Assembly (NCBI GenBank): GCA_900546635.1
Contig: URDS01000064.1
Location: 1-12,109, forward strand
Reading direction: 5' to 3'
Length of the DNA stretch: 12,109 bases
DNA from: an uncultured Eubacteriales bacterium
GTDB taxonomy: Bacteria > Bacillota > Clostridia > Oscillospirales > CAG-272
Positions 5,328 to 12,078 of the stretch are shown in pieces (positions within the stretch are counted from its first letter, which is position 1; each line of letters opens with the position of its first letter). Made by a program: the position numbers and the translations under genes. The notes under the pieces are model-generated. The model searched no databases and was not told where the DNA came from. It saw only the letters and a program-made list of their open reading frames with translations.

Positions 5328-6308
5328 ATGGAAAACAACAAACGTCCCGAAACAATGGAGCGCATTCAAACACAGGCACAAGCAGACGCATTTATTACAG
5401 AGCAGGTGCAAAACATTCGCAGTCAGGTGGGAGACAAAAAAGTTCTGCTTGCCCTTTCCGGCGGAGTGGACTCATCGGTGGTAGCCGCGCTTTTAATCAA
5501 AGCGATCGGAAAGCAACTGGTTTGCGTCCATGTCAATCACGGACTGCTCAGGAAAGGCGAGCCGGAACAGGTTGTCGAGGTATTCCGCAATCAGATGGAC
5601 GCAAATCTCATCTATGTGGATGCCGTTGACCGCTTTCTGGATAAACTGGCAGGCGTTGCAGAACCGGAAAAGAAACGGAAAATCATCGGCGCGGAGTTCA
5701 TTCGGGTATTTGAGGAAGAGGCTCGAAAGCAGGAGGGGATTCAGTTTTTAGCGCAAGGAACCATTTATCCCGATATTCTCGAAAGCGACGGCGTCAAGGC
5801 GCATCATAACGTAGGCGGTCTGCCGGAGGATCTTCGATTTGAACTTGTGGAACCTCTCCGCCTGCTGTATAAAGATGAAGTTCGTATCGTAGGCAAAGCG
5901 CTGGGGCTGCCCGACGAAATGGTATACCGTCAGCCGTTCCCCGGACCGGGACTGGGCGTGCGTTGTCTGGGCGCGATCACAAGAGACCGTCTTGAAGCGG
6001 TACGTGAATCGGATGCGATCTTACGTGAGGAATTTGCCAAAAACGGCTTGGAGGGAAAAGTATGGCAGTATTTTACCGCCATACCCGATTTTAAATCTGT
6101 CGGCGTAAAAAACGGCAAACGCACGTACGCTTACCCCGTCATTATCCGCGCTGTCAATACCAAGGATGCCATGACGGTTACAATCGAAGAAGTTCCGTTT
6201 AAACTCCTCTCCCACATCACCGACCGCATCACCCGTGAAGTGGAGGGCGTCAACCGTGTACTCTATGATCTGACGCCGAAACCCTGCGGCACCATTGAGT
6301 GGGAATAA
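5328..6308 (+). CDS. Glutaminase-less GMP synthase paralogue (GuaAb-like)
   Basis: The 326-residue protein has the synthetase half of GMP synthase without the glutaminase domain. Residues about 12-215 are the ATP-pyrophosphatase, with LALSGGVDSS (41-50), FLAQGTIYPDI (140-150), HHNVGGLPEDL and RQPFPGPGLGVR (201-212). Residues 213-326 are a short dimerisation domain of the ordinary bacterial type ending TIEWE. All recognisable catalytic motifs are intact, so it is a separate gene and not a decayed copy. It is architecturally like archaeal GuaAb, which works with a separate GuaAa glutaminase. Here the only glutaminase in sight is fused to the upstream GuaA. It may use free ammonia, borrow that glutaminase, find one elsewhere, or aminate another substrate. 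The ATG at 5328 has AGGAGA (5315-5320); the frame runs on to a GTG at 5289 that overlaps the first gene and is less likely. Confidence 0.88.
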   Translation: MENNKRPETMERIQTQAQADAFITEQVQNIRSQVGDKKVLLALSGGVDSSVVAALLIKAIGKQLVCVHVNHGLLRKGEPEQVVEVFRNQMDANLIYVDAVDRFLDKLAGVAEPEKKRKIIGAEFIRVFEEEARKQEGIQFLAQGTIYPDILESDGVKAHHNVGGLPEDLRFELVEPLRLLYKDEVRIVGKALGLPDEMVYRQPFPGPGLGVRCLGAITRDRLEAVRESDAILREEFAKNGLEGKVWQYFTAIPDFKSVGVKNGKRTYAYPVIIRAVNTKDAMTVTIEEVPFKLLSHITDRITREVEGVNRVLYDLTPKPCGTIEWE

Positions 6309-6336
6309 GACTGCGTAATTTTATCACAAGTATAAA

Positions 6337-6366
6337 GGCATTGCGATTTGTTTGGCAATGTCTTTT
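6337..6366 (+). terminator. Weak terminator after the guaA pair
   Basis: GGCATTGC (6337-6344) pairs with GCAATGTC (6355-6362), including one G-U pair, around a 10-nt loop, and TTTT follows. The stem starts 28 nt after the stop codon. The short stem and short T-run suggest partial read-through into the DUF5714 gene is possible. Confidence 0.5.
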
Positions 6367-6415
6367 GTATTGATACTGAAATTTTTTATTACAAAAACCG
6401 GAAAGGCAATGAAAA

Positions 6416-6979
6416 ATGTATGACCGCGATATTAAGATCAAAGCGGAATGTTTGAAGGCAACAACAAAAGATCCGATTGAATTGATTTTGCACATGGTGC
6501 AAAAAGAGTATATCCAAATGCACGGTCCGGAACATCATATTTTGGACGGGGCTTGTTTTTTGACAGCACTGCACAACGCAGGCATGCAATTCGATTTGAA
6601 TACAGCCCTCGACGCCATGATTGACAGAGGAAATAAAATGCCGGGTGCTACCTGCGGTCAATGGGGTGTTTGCGGTTCTTCTGCCTCCGTCGGCGCCGCA
6701 TTATCCATTATCCATGAAACCGGTCCGTTAAGTCACAATCAATTTTATAAGGATAATTTAAATTATGTATCGCAGGCGCTGCAAAAAATTGCGGAAATCG
6801 GCGGACCGAGATGCTGCAAGCGAAACGCTTTTTTATCTATACAAACCGCAATTGATTTTGTCAAAACACAGTATAATATTGAACTTCCCAAAAGCAACAT
6901 CTCTTGTACTTTTTCTCTCAAAAACAAACAATGTCTGAAAACCGGATGTCCGTTTTTCAAGTATTCCGTCACGGAATAA
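6416..6979 (+). CDS. DUF5714 family protein, cysteine-rich
   Basis: The 187-residue product matches my memory of DUF5714 along its whole length: HGPEHHILDGACFLTALHNA (36-55), NKMPGATCGQWGVCGSSASV (73-92), AEIGGPRCCKRNAF (126-139) and, at the end, a cluster CTFSLKNKQCLKTGCPF. Function is unknown. The spaced cysteines and conserved histidines suggest a metal or Fe-S site, which is inference. In other genomes the domain also occurs fused to or near methyltransferases; here it stands alone with no such partner. It is more AT-rich than the guaA genes before it. The ATG at 6416 has GGAAAGG at 6400-6406. Only a poor promoter candidate (TTGTAT at 6365-6370, TATTAC at 6387-6392) precedes it, so it may also be reached by read-through from guaA. 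No signal peptide or membrane segment is seen. Confidence 0.75.
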   Translation: MYDRDIKIKAECLKATTKDPIELILHMVQKEYIQMHGPEHHILDGACFLTALHNAGMQFDLNTALDAMIDRGNKMPGATCGQWGVCGSSASVGAALSIIHETGPLSHNQFYKDNLNYVSQALQKIAEIGGPRCCKRNAFLSIQTAIDFVKTQYNIELPKSNISCTFSLKNKQCLKTGCPFFKYSVTE

Positions 6980-7036
6980 AAAATCAAATTTATCTGTAAG
7001 TTTTTCACCGGTCCATTTAAAGCAATGCAGCAAGCA

Positions 7037-7081
7037 AAATAGTCTCCTCGATTATCATGCTGATAATCGAGGAGACTATTT
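7037..7081. terminator. Perfect 21-bp bidirectional terminator
   Basis: The arms 7037-7057 and 7061-7081 are exactly complementary around a TGC loop. On the plus strand the stem ends in ATTTTTA, and on the minus strand in ACTATTTTGC. It lies between the convergent DUF5714 and sulfatase genes and abuts the sulfatase stop codon (7082-7084). Confidence 0.85.
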
Positions 7082-8638
7082 TTAGTATTTCGGATATTTC
7101 TTCAAATTTTCCACACCGTTATCCTGAGCGCAATAAAATTGATTGGTAAAGCCCTTTGGATGACGTTTAAAACGATAACGACGATGAGGAGGAGGCAGTG
7201 GGTCCTGCGCGCGAAGTATCGCAGCGGACATCTGCCGGAGCATTTCCATCTGCACGTTTTCCATTCCGGAACGACCATACAGATTGTCCATCTCCAGAGG
7301 ATCGTTTGAAAGATCGTACAAATAACAGGTGCCCTCCATATCGATCTGGAGCTTATAATGATCCTTGATGACCATGCGAATCTGACCGCATTGCGTCCAG
7401 GTATTCAGGCAATCAAAAGTTTCATAATTCTGACTGGCGCCCTCTGTACACACATCAAGTTCATCCTCATCGGTCCAGTACAGACCGCCAAAGCCGCTTT
7501 CGGAATACGCAATATCATACTCTCCGGCCGGCGCTTCTCCCTTGAATAGAGGAACCAGAGACTTGCCCTGCACACCAAACGGGATCGGCAGGTCGAGCAG
7601 ATCGCACAAAGTGGGAAACACATCCACAATATTGGCAAAGCCGGTGATATTGCGCCCCTGAGCCTTAAAGCCCGGAATGTGCCAAATCATAGGAATATGG
7701 GTGAGCACCTCCGGAAGATCCGGTCCCTTTCGCATCATGCCGTATTCACCTGCATAATCGCCATGGTCAGCCAAATACAGCACGATGGTATTATCGTAAA
7801 TCCCCCGTGCTTTCAGTCCGTCGATCAGACGTCCGAATTGATCGTCGATCAAACGAAGCATTCCGTGGTAGTTTGAGCGCATCCTCTCAAGTCGAGGCTT
7901 ATCATCTCCCAAAATCTTATCCCAGACGCCTTTTATCCATGTGTAACGAGGTCCCTTTTTGATAAGATCCATATCCGCAGATATAAGTTTAGGCAGAGAC
8001 TCCGGCGGAAACATGCTGTAATAGGGTTCGGGAACCTGATAAGGATTGTGCGGTTCGGCAAAGGAAACCCAGGTGAAAAACGGTTTATCCTGCGGACGAC
8101 TGTCGATGAACCGCAGCGCGGCGGAAACATTCCGGTAAGGGAGCTGACAATGTACCGGAAAGGGGGTTGGTTCGGTACTGTCGATAAAACGGGTGCTTTT
8201 CAAGAAATCCCGAAACTGTGCCTGTAACGGAGAATCCGGCTCACTGTCTTTTCCGATTTCACGTCCCAGATGCTCGGACGCCGCACAGAAATCAAAGTCG
8301 GTCTCCGGCCTGCGATACGTATGATTTTTCCCGCAAATAGCTGTGGTAAACCCGACATTTTTCAGCACATTCAAAAGATCTTCCACATAGGTCACATCCG
8401 TCACATTGTGATTGGTACGAACCTTATGACAGGAAGCATATCGGCCGGTAAACATGCTGGTTCGCGCTGGGCAGCAGGTAGGATTCGAGGTGTAAGCATT
8501 GACCAGATCTATATTTTCTCGGCCAAAACGATCCAGATTGGGCATGGTATCCAGACAATAGCCCGCACCTTTGCGCAGAGCGGCCTGCTGCTGGTCACTC
8601 ATGACAATGATAATATTAGGACGCAATGTCTCTTTCAC
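7082..8638 (-). CDS. Cys-type sulfatase (alkaline phosphatase superfamily)
   Basis: This is a full-length family S1-type sulfatase that should hydrolyse sulfate esters. Residue numbers here count from the upstream TTG at 8674; subtract 12 for the GTG start. CCPARTSMFTG (67-77) is the C-x-P-x-R signature, whose first Cys (67) would become formylglycine. Metal and active-site residues are visible at SDQQ (26-29), GKNH (115-118), AEPHNP (206-211) and ADHGDYAGEYGMMRKG (302-317). There is no signal peptide, so it is cytoplasmic and its substrate would be small or imported. It needs an anaerobic formylglycine maturase (anSME), which is not here. The start is uncertain: the TTG at 8674 is almost at the predicted transcription start, so I prefer the GTG at 8638, which gives MKETLRPNIIIVMSDQQ. 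Substrate cannot be read from the sequence; a phosphonate or phosphate ester hydrolase is the main alternative. Confidence 0.85.
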   Translation of the reverse strand: MKETLRPNIIIVMSDQQQAALRKGAGYCLDTMPNLDRFGRENIDLVNAYTSNPTCCPARTSMFTGRYASCHKVRTNHNVTDVTYVEDLLNVLKNVGFTTAICGKNHTYRRPETDFDFCAASEHLGREIGKDSEPDSPLQAQFRDFLKSTRFIDSTEPTPFPVHCQLPYRNVSAALRFIDSRPQDKPFFTWVSFAEPHNPYQVPEPYYSMFPPESLPKLISADMDLIKKGPRYTWIKGVWDKILGDDKPRLERMRSNYHGMLRLIDDQFGRLIDGLKARGIYDNTIVLYLADHGDYAGEYGMMRKGPDLPEVLTHIPMIWHIPGFKAQGRNITGFANIVDVFPTLCDLLDLPIPFGVQGKSLVPLFKGEAPAGEYDIAYSESGFGGLYWTDEDELDVCTEGASQNYETFDCLNTWTQCGQIRMVIKDHYKLQIDMEGTCYLYDLSNDPLEMDNLYGRSGMENVQMEMLRQMSAAILRAQDPLPPPHRRYRFKRHPKGFTNQFYCAQDNGVENLKKYPKY

Positions 8639-8683
8639 CGTCTTTCGTTGTGTTACGGCAAAAATTTTTGCCAAATCATATTC

Positions 8684-8711
8684 ATTATATCACCGATTGC
8701 TTCGATTGCAA
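8684..8711 (-). promoter_or_regulatory. Sulfatase promoter with repeated CGATTGC
   Basis: On the minus strand, TTGCAA (8711-8706, 4 of 6 matches) and a consensus TATAAT (8689-8684) are 16 nt apart. Two copies of CGATTGC (8694-8700 and 8703-8709) lie 9 bp apart across the spacer and -35 box and could be a regulator site. Transcription should start near 8677, which makes the TTG at 8674 effectively leaderless. Confidence 0.6.
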
Positions 8712-8820
8712 TATGAAATCCTCAAAATTTATGCCGCTACCCGTTCGGATAAAGAACAAAACACGTCCGCACCGCCAAATACGTCCCTCTTTTTCCGGCA
8801 AAATTCGGCGAATTGGCGCC
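8712..8820. other. Intergenic stretch between sulfatase and pfl promoters
   Basis: No gene is seen. The only structure is a 13-nt palindrome, AATTCG-G-CGAATT (8802-8814), ending 6 bp before the pfl -35 box. It is placed where an activator or repressor could act on pflB, but I do not recognise it as a known site. Confidence 0.3.
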
Positions 8821-8849
8821 TTGACAAAAAGCGACGCAGGGTGTATAGT
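8821..8849 (+). promoter_or_regulatory. Promoter of the pfl operon
   Basis: TTGACA (8821-8826) and TATAGT (8844-8849, 5 of 6 matches) are separated by 17 nt. The transcript should begin near 8856, about ten bases before the riboswitch aptamer. Confidence 0.85.
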
Positions 8850-8865
8850 ATTCTCAGAAAGTAAA

Positions 8866-8940
8866 AGGGTCTTCCAGACTGACGGACAAGTGGGTTACCA
8901 CAGGGGATGGAAGCGCCAGCACATTGCCGACCGTCTGGGC
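8866..8940 (+). promoter_or_regulatory. ZTP (pfl-motif) riboswitch aptamer
   Basis: The ZTP riboswitch senses ZMP/ZTP, which accumulate when 10-formyl-tetrahydrofolate is short. All elements are visible: P1 from CTTCCA (8871-8876) and TGGAAG (8908-8913); P2 from GTGG (8890-8893) and CCAC (8898-8901) with a GTTA loop; the conserved AGGGGA after P2 (8902-8907); and the 3' element GCCGACCGTCTGGGC (8926-8940). In that element GCC/GGC forms P3, and CCGTC (8931-8935) pairs with GACGG (8881-8885) as the pseudoknot. The family usually has GGCG/CGCC at the pseudoknot, so this is a covarying pair. It lies upstream of pflB, the gene type that gave the motif its name. Confidence 0.92.
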
Positions 8941-8968
8941 AGCATCGTATTCCCGATGCTGCCTTTTT
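8938..8968 (+). terminator. Riboswitch expression platform terminator
   Basis: GGCAGCATCG (8938-8947) pairs perfectly with CGATGCTGCC (8954-8963) around TATTCC, followed by TTTTT. The first three bases of the stem (8938-8940) are also the 3' strand of aptamer P3, so ligand-stabilised P3 and pseudoknot compete with the terminator. This predicts a switch that turns pflBA on when ZTP is high. Confidence 0.88.
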
Positions 8969-8984
8969 GTTTTAAAAAGGCAGC
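8958..8984 (+). other. Third hairpin overlapping the terminator
   Basis: GCTGCCTTTTT (8958-8968) pairs perfectly over 11 bp with AAAAAGGCAGC (8974-8984) around GTTTT. It uses the 3' arm and T-tract of the terminator, so it cannot coexist with it. It can only form after the polymerase has passed the termination point, so it may stabilise the read-through RNA or protect its 5' end. Confidence 0.55.
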
Positions 8985-9054
8985 CGGAAAATGATGATCT
9001 ACAAATCATCTGCAAAAACGTGTTTTGCGGAATTTCAGAAAGGAATGGCCGAAT

Positions 9055-11286
9055 ATGAACAACGCATGGAATGGGTTTAAACCCGGACAATGGCAGGATG
9101 AGATCAACGTTCGCAACTTCATTCAGCGAAACTACACGCCCTACGACGGAGACGAAAGTTTCCTGACGCCGGCAACCGCCCGCACCCGGGAACTGATGCA
9201 TAAACTCAATAATCTTTTTGCCCTCGAACGAGAGTTCGGCGGCGTACTGGACATCGACACCCAAACCGTCACCTCTCTTTTGAACTACAAGCCCGGCTAT
9301 CTGGATAAAGACAAGGAACTCATTGTCGGTTTGCAGACCGACCGACCGCTCAAACGGGGCGTCAACCCTTTCGGCGGGCTGAAAATGACCCGTGACGCCT
9401 GCCGCGCCTACGGATATGAACTTTCCCAAAAAGTGGAGGACGAATTTCAGTACCGCACGACCCATAACGACGGCGTATTCCGCGCCTATAACGAAGAAAC
9501 CCGCGCCGCCCGTCATTGCGGCTTGATTACCGGTCTGCCGGACGCCTACGGACGCGGACGCATCATCGGCGACTACCGCCGGGTCGCACTCTACGGCATT
9601 GATCGCCTGATCGCGGAAAAGCAAAAGGACAAAACGGAAATCGGTCATCAAGAGATGGACGTGGAATCCATCCGCCAGCTGGAAGAGCTATACCAGCAAA
9701 TCAACTTTCTCGGCAAGCTAAAAGACATGGCCGCCATGTACGGCTTTGACATCTCGAAACCGGCCGCCAGCGCGAAGGAAGCCGTTCAGTGGCTTTATTT
9801 CGGCTACCTCGGCGCAATCAAAGAACAAAACGGCGCCGCCATGAGTCTCGGACGCACCTCCACATTCTTAGACATCTATTTTGAGCGTGACATCCATGCC
9901 GGCCTGCTGGATGAATCCGGCGCGCAGGAACTGATGGACGATCTGGTGATGAAACTGCGGATGGCGCGCCACCTCCGTACCCCCGAATACAACGAACTGT
10001 TCGGCGGCGATCCCATGTGGATCACCGAGAGCATCGGCGGTATGGGTGAGGACGGCCGAACCCTGGTTACCAAAAATTCTTACCGTGTGCTGCATACGCT
10101 TTACAACCTCGGTTCTTCCCCCGAACCGAACCTCACCGTCCTCTGGTCAGCCGCACTGCCCGCGCCGTTCAAGCGCTTCTGCGCCAAGGTTTCCTGCGAA
10201 ACCGACGCCATCCAATATGAAAATGACGATCTGATGCGCCCCCGTTACGGCGATGATTACGCCATTGCCTGCTGTGTTTCCGCCATGCGCGTCGGCAAGG
10301 AAATGCAGTTCTTCGGCGCACGCGCCAACCTGGCAAAACTGCTTCTGATGTCTCTGAACGGCGGACGTGACGAGGTCAAAAACATGCAGGTCGGCCCGGT
10401 ACATACGCCCTATGAAGGCGAATATTTGGACTATGACAAAGTTCTGGAACGGATGAATATCTATCGCCCTTGGCTGGCGCGAATGTATGCAAACACCATG
10501 AACGTCATTCACTATATGCATGACAAATACGCCTATGAAAAGACACAGATGGCGCTGCATGATACCGACGTTCACCGCTATATGGCTTTCGGCATCGCCG
10601 GTATGAGCGTGCTAGCCGACTCCCTTTCGGCTATAAAATATGCAAAAGTGAAATGTATCCGCAACCCCGAAACCGGTCTCATTACCGACTTTGAGATTGA
10701 GGGCGATTATCCGGCTTTCGGCAATGACGACGATCGCGTGGATTCTATCGCCTGCCAACAGGTAGAACTCTTCTATAACGAGCTTCGCAAGAACAAGCTC
10801 TATCGGAACGCAGAGCACACGCTCTCCATCCTGACGATCACCTCAAACGTGGTCTACGGCAAAAAGACCGGCTCCACACCCGACGGCCGTAAAGCGGGCG
10901 AACCGTTCGCCCCGGGTGCAAACCCCATGCACGGGCGCGAAAAGAACGGCGCGCTCGCCGAGCTGAATTCGGTGGCCAAACTCTCCTATGACGTCTGCCG
11001 CGACGGTATTTCCAACACCTTTTCCATCCTGCCGCAGGCGCTCGGCAAAACCGACGAGGAGCGCTATGCGAACCTCACTGCCCTGCTGGACGGCTATTTT
11101 GTTCAAATGGCGCACCATCTGAACGTCAACGTATTAAACCCGGAAAAACTGATCGAAGCTTACAATGACCCTGAGAAATACCCCAATCTGACGATTCGCG
11201 TTTCCGGCTATGCGGTCAACTTCCACAAACTGACCCGTGAACAGCAGCGTGAAGTGATCTCCCGCACTTTCCATGCGCGTGTATAA
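9055..11286 (+). CDS. pflB: PflB, pyruvate formate-lyase
   Basis: This cytoplasmic glycyl-radical enzyme converts pyruvate and CoA to acetyl-CoA and formate. The 743-residue product is close to E. coli PflB (760). It carries the paired catalytic cysteines in IACCVSAMR (Cys406 and Cys407) and the radical glycine in RVSGYAVNF (Gly718). The double cysteine and the close resemblance to PflB throughout make a glycerol dehydratase, choline lyase or other glycyl-radical enzyme unlikely. The ATG at 9055 has AAAGGA at 9039-9044. An ATG at 9045 in another frame stops after 12 codons, and the in-frame TTG at 9025 lacks a good site. Expression is controlled by the ZTP riboswitch, linking formate output to the need for 10-formyl-tetrahydrofolate. 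The activase gene follows after 3 bp. Confidence 0.96.
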   Translation: MNNAWNGFKPGQWQDEINVRNFIQRNYTPYDGDESFLTPATARTRELMHKLNNLFALEREFGGVLDIDTQTVTSLLNYKPGYLDKDKELIVGLQTDRPLKRGVNPFGGLKMTRDACRAYGYELSQKVEDEFQYRTTHNDGVFRAYNEETRAARHCGLITGLPDAYGRGRIIGDYRRVALYGIDRLIAEKQKDKTEIGHQEMDVESIRQLEELYQQINFLGKLKDMAAMYGFDISKPAASAKEAVQWLYFGYLGAIKEQNGAAMSLGRTSTFLDIYFERDIHAGLLDESGAQELMDDLVMKLRMARHLRTPEYNELFGGDPMWITESIGGMGEDGRTLVTKNSYRVLHTLYNLGSSPEPNLTVLWSAALPAPFKRFCAKVSCETDAIQYENDDLMRPRYGDDYAIACCVSAMRVGKEMQFFGARANLAKLLLMSLNGGRDEVKNMQVGPVHTPYEGEYLDYDKVLERMNIYRPWLARMYANTMNVIHYMHDKYAYEKTQMALHDTDVHRYMAFGIAGMSVLADSLSAIKYAKVKCIRNPETGLITDFEIEGDYPAFGNDDDRVDSIACQQVELFYNELRKNKLYRNAEHTLSILTITSNVVYGKKTGSTPDGRKAGEPFAPGANPMHGREKNGALAELNSVAKLSYDVCRDGISNTFSILPQALGKTDEERYANLTALLDGYFVQMAHHLNVNVLNPEKLIEAYNDPEKYPNLTIRVSGYAVNFHKLTREQQREVISRTFHARV

Positions 11287-11289
11287 ACA

Positions 11290-12009
11290 ATGAAAATATT
11301 GACAAAACCGGTCATTGGCCGGATTCATTCCTTTCAGTCTCTCGGCGCGGTTGACGGACCGGGACTCCGTTTTGTGATTTTCATGCAGGGTTGTCCTTTG
11401 CGCTGTCTCTACTGCCACAATCCCGATACCTGGGATTTTTCCGGCGGCACGGAATATGCGCCGGAAGCGGTCGTGCGCAAGATTCTGCGCTTTCGTCCTT
11501 ATTTCGGGGAAAAGGGCGGCGTGACGGTCACCGGCGGCGAACCCCTCGCCCAACCGGAATTTACGGCGGAACTGTTCCGGCGGCTGCAATGCGAGGGGAT
11601 CCACACCGCACTTGACACCGCCGGCATCGGCAATGCCCAAAAAACGGCCGAAGTGCTCCGCTATACCGATCTGGTTTTGGCGGACGTGAAATTTCTCTCC
11701 GAGGCGGAATACGGGAAAAACTGCGGCGGAAGCTTCAACGCGGTTATGGCTTTTCTCGAACAGGTGAAAGAACAGAACGTTCCGCTTTGGGTCCGGCATG
11801 TCGTCGTTCCCAATCTGACGGACGGTGAAGAACACATCCGAAAGCTCTCCGCTCTTGCAAAAGCATATCCCAACCTGCAAAAGATCGAATTGCTCCCTTT
11901 CCGCAAGCTCTGTCTTGAAAAATATCAGACGATGGGTATTCCGTTTCCGCTGGTCGATACGCCGGAAATGTCCGAAGAAACGATTGAAAAACTCCGTCAA
12001 TTTCTATAA
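11290..12009 (+). CDS. pflA: PflA, pyruvate formate-lyase-activating enzyme
   Basis: This radical-SAM enzyme installs the glycyl radical on PflB. The 239-residue product has the CxxxCxxC cluster motif as GCPLRCLYCHNPDTW (Cys35, Cys39, Cys42), preceded by VDGPGLRFVIFMQG, and the SAM-binding VTGGEP (80-85). Its length is close to E. coli PflA (246), and it lacks the extra ferredoxin-like cluster insert seen in activases of many other glycyl-radical enzymes. It starts 3 bp after the pflB stop codon with no clear Shine-Dalgarno site, so translation is probably coupled to pflB. It shares the riboswitch-controlled promoter. It is not the anSME-type maturase that the nearby sulfatase would require. 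Confidence 0.96.
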   Translation: MKILTKPVIGRIHSFQSLGAVDGPGLRFVIFMQGCPLRCLYCHNPDTWDFSGGTEYAPEAVVRKILRFRPYFGEKGGVTVTGGEPLAQPEFTAELFRRLQCEGIHTALDTAGIGNAQKTAEVLRYTDLVLADVKFLSEAEYGKNCGGSFNAVMAFLEQVKEQNVPLWVRHVVVPNLTDGEEHIRKLSALAKAYPNLQKIELLPFRKLCLEKYQTMGIPFPLVDTPEMSEETIEKLRQFL

Positions 12010-12014
12010 TCCCC

Positions 12015-12040
12015 AAACGTGTGCCGCGCAGCACACGTTT
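12015..12040 (+). terminator. Hairpin after pflA, probable terminator
   Basis: AAACGTGTGC (12015-12024) pairs perfectly with GCACACGTTT (12031-12040) around CGCGCA, starting 5 nt after the stop codon. Only TTT at the end of the stem, then CAG, follows, so termination may be weak or the hairpin may mainly stabilise the mRNA end. Confidence 0.6.
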
Positions 12041-12078
12041 CAGTCTGTCAAAACAGTGAAAATCGTAAATCAAATACG

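Noticed and set aside
5281..6310. Near-identical 18-bp strings at the ends of both GMP synthase genes (5281-5298 and 6291-6308), resembling att sites of islands that integrate at guaA.
   Set aside because: Both strings encode the conserved T-I-E-W-E C-terminus of a family member, so homology explains the match. The segment between them is an intact gene with its own ribosome binding site and not an island.
8866..8940. Tetrahydrofolate (folT-type) riboswitch as an alternative identity.
   Set aside because: The P2 hairpin GTGG/CCAC followed by AGGGGA, and the CCGTCTGGGC 3' element with pseudoknot, fit the ZTP motif and not the THF aptamer.
8854..9651. Long minus-strand open frame (265 codons).
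   Set aside because: It covers the riboswitch, promoter end and start of pflB on the opposite strand, and its product matches nothing I recognise; it is a shadow of a codon-biased gene.
11134..12000. Long minus-strand open frame (288 codons).
   Set aside because: It lies entirely antisense to the end of pflB and to pflA, whose motifs are unmistakable.
11290..12009. PflA considered as maturase for the neighbouring sulfatase.
   Set aside because: It has only the single CxxxCxxC cluster and PflA-like length, lacks the C-terminal cysteine-rich region of anSME enzymes, and is coupled to pflB.
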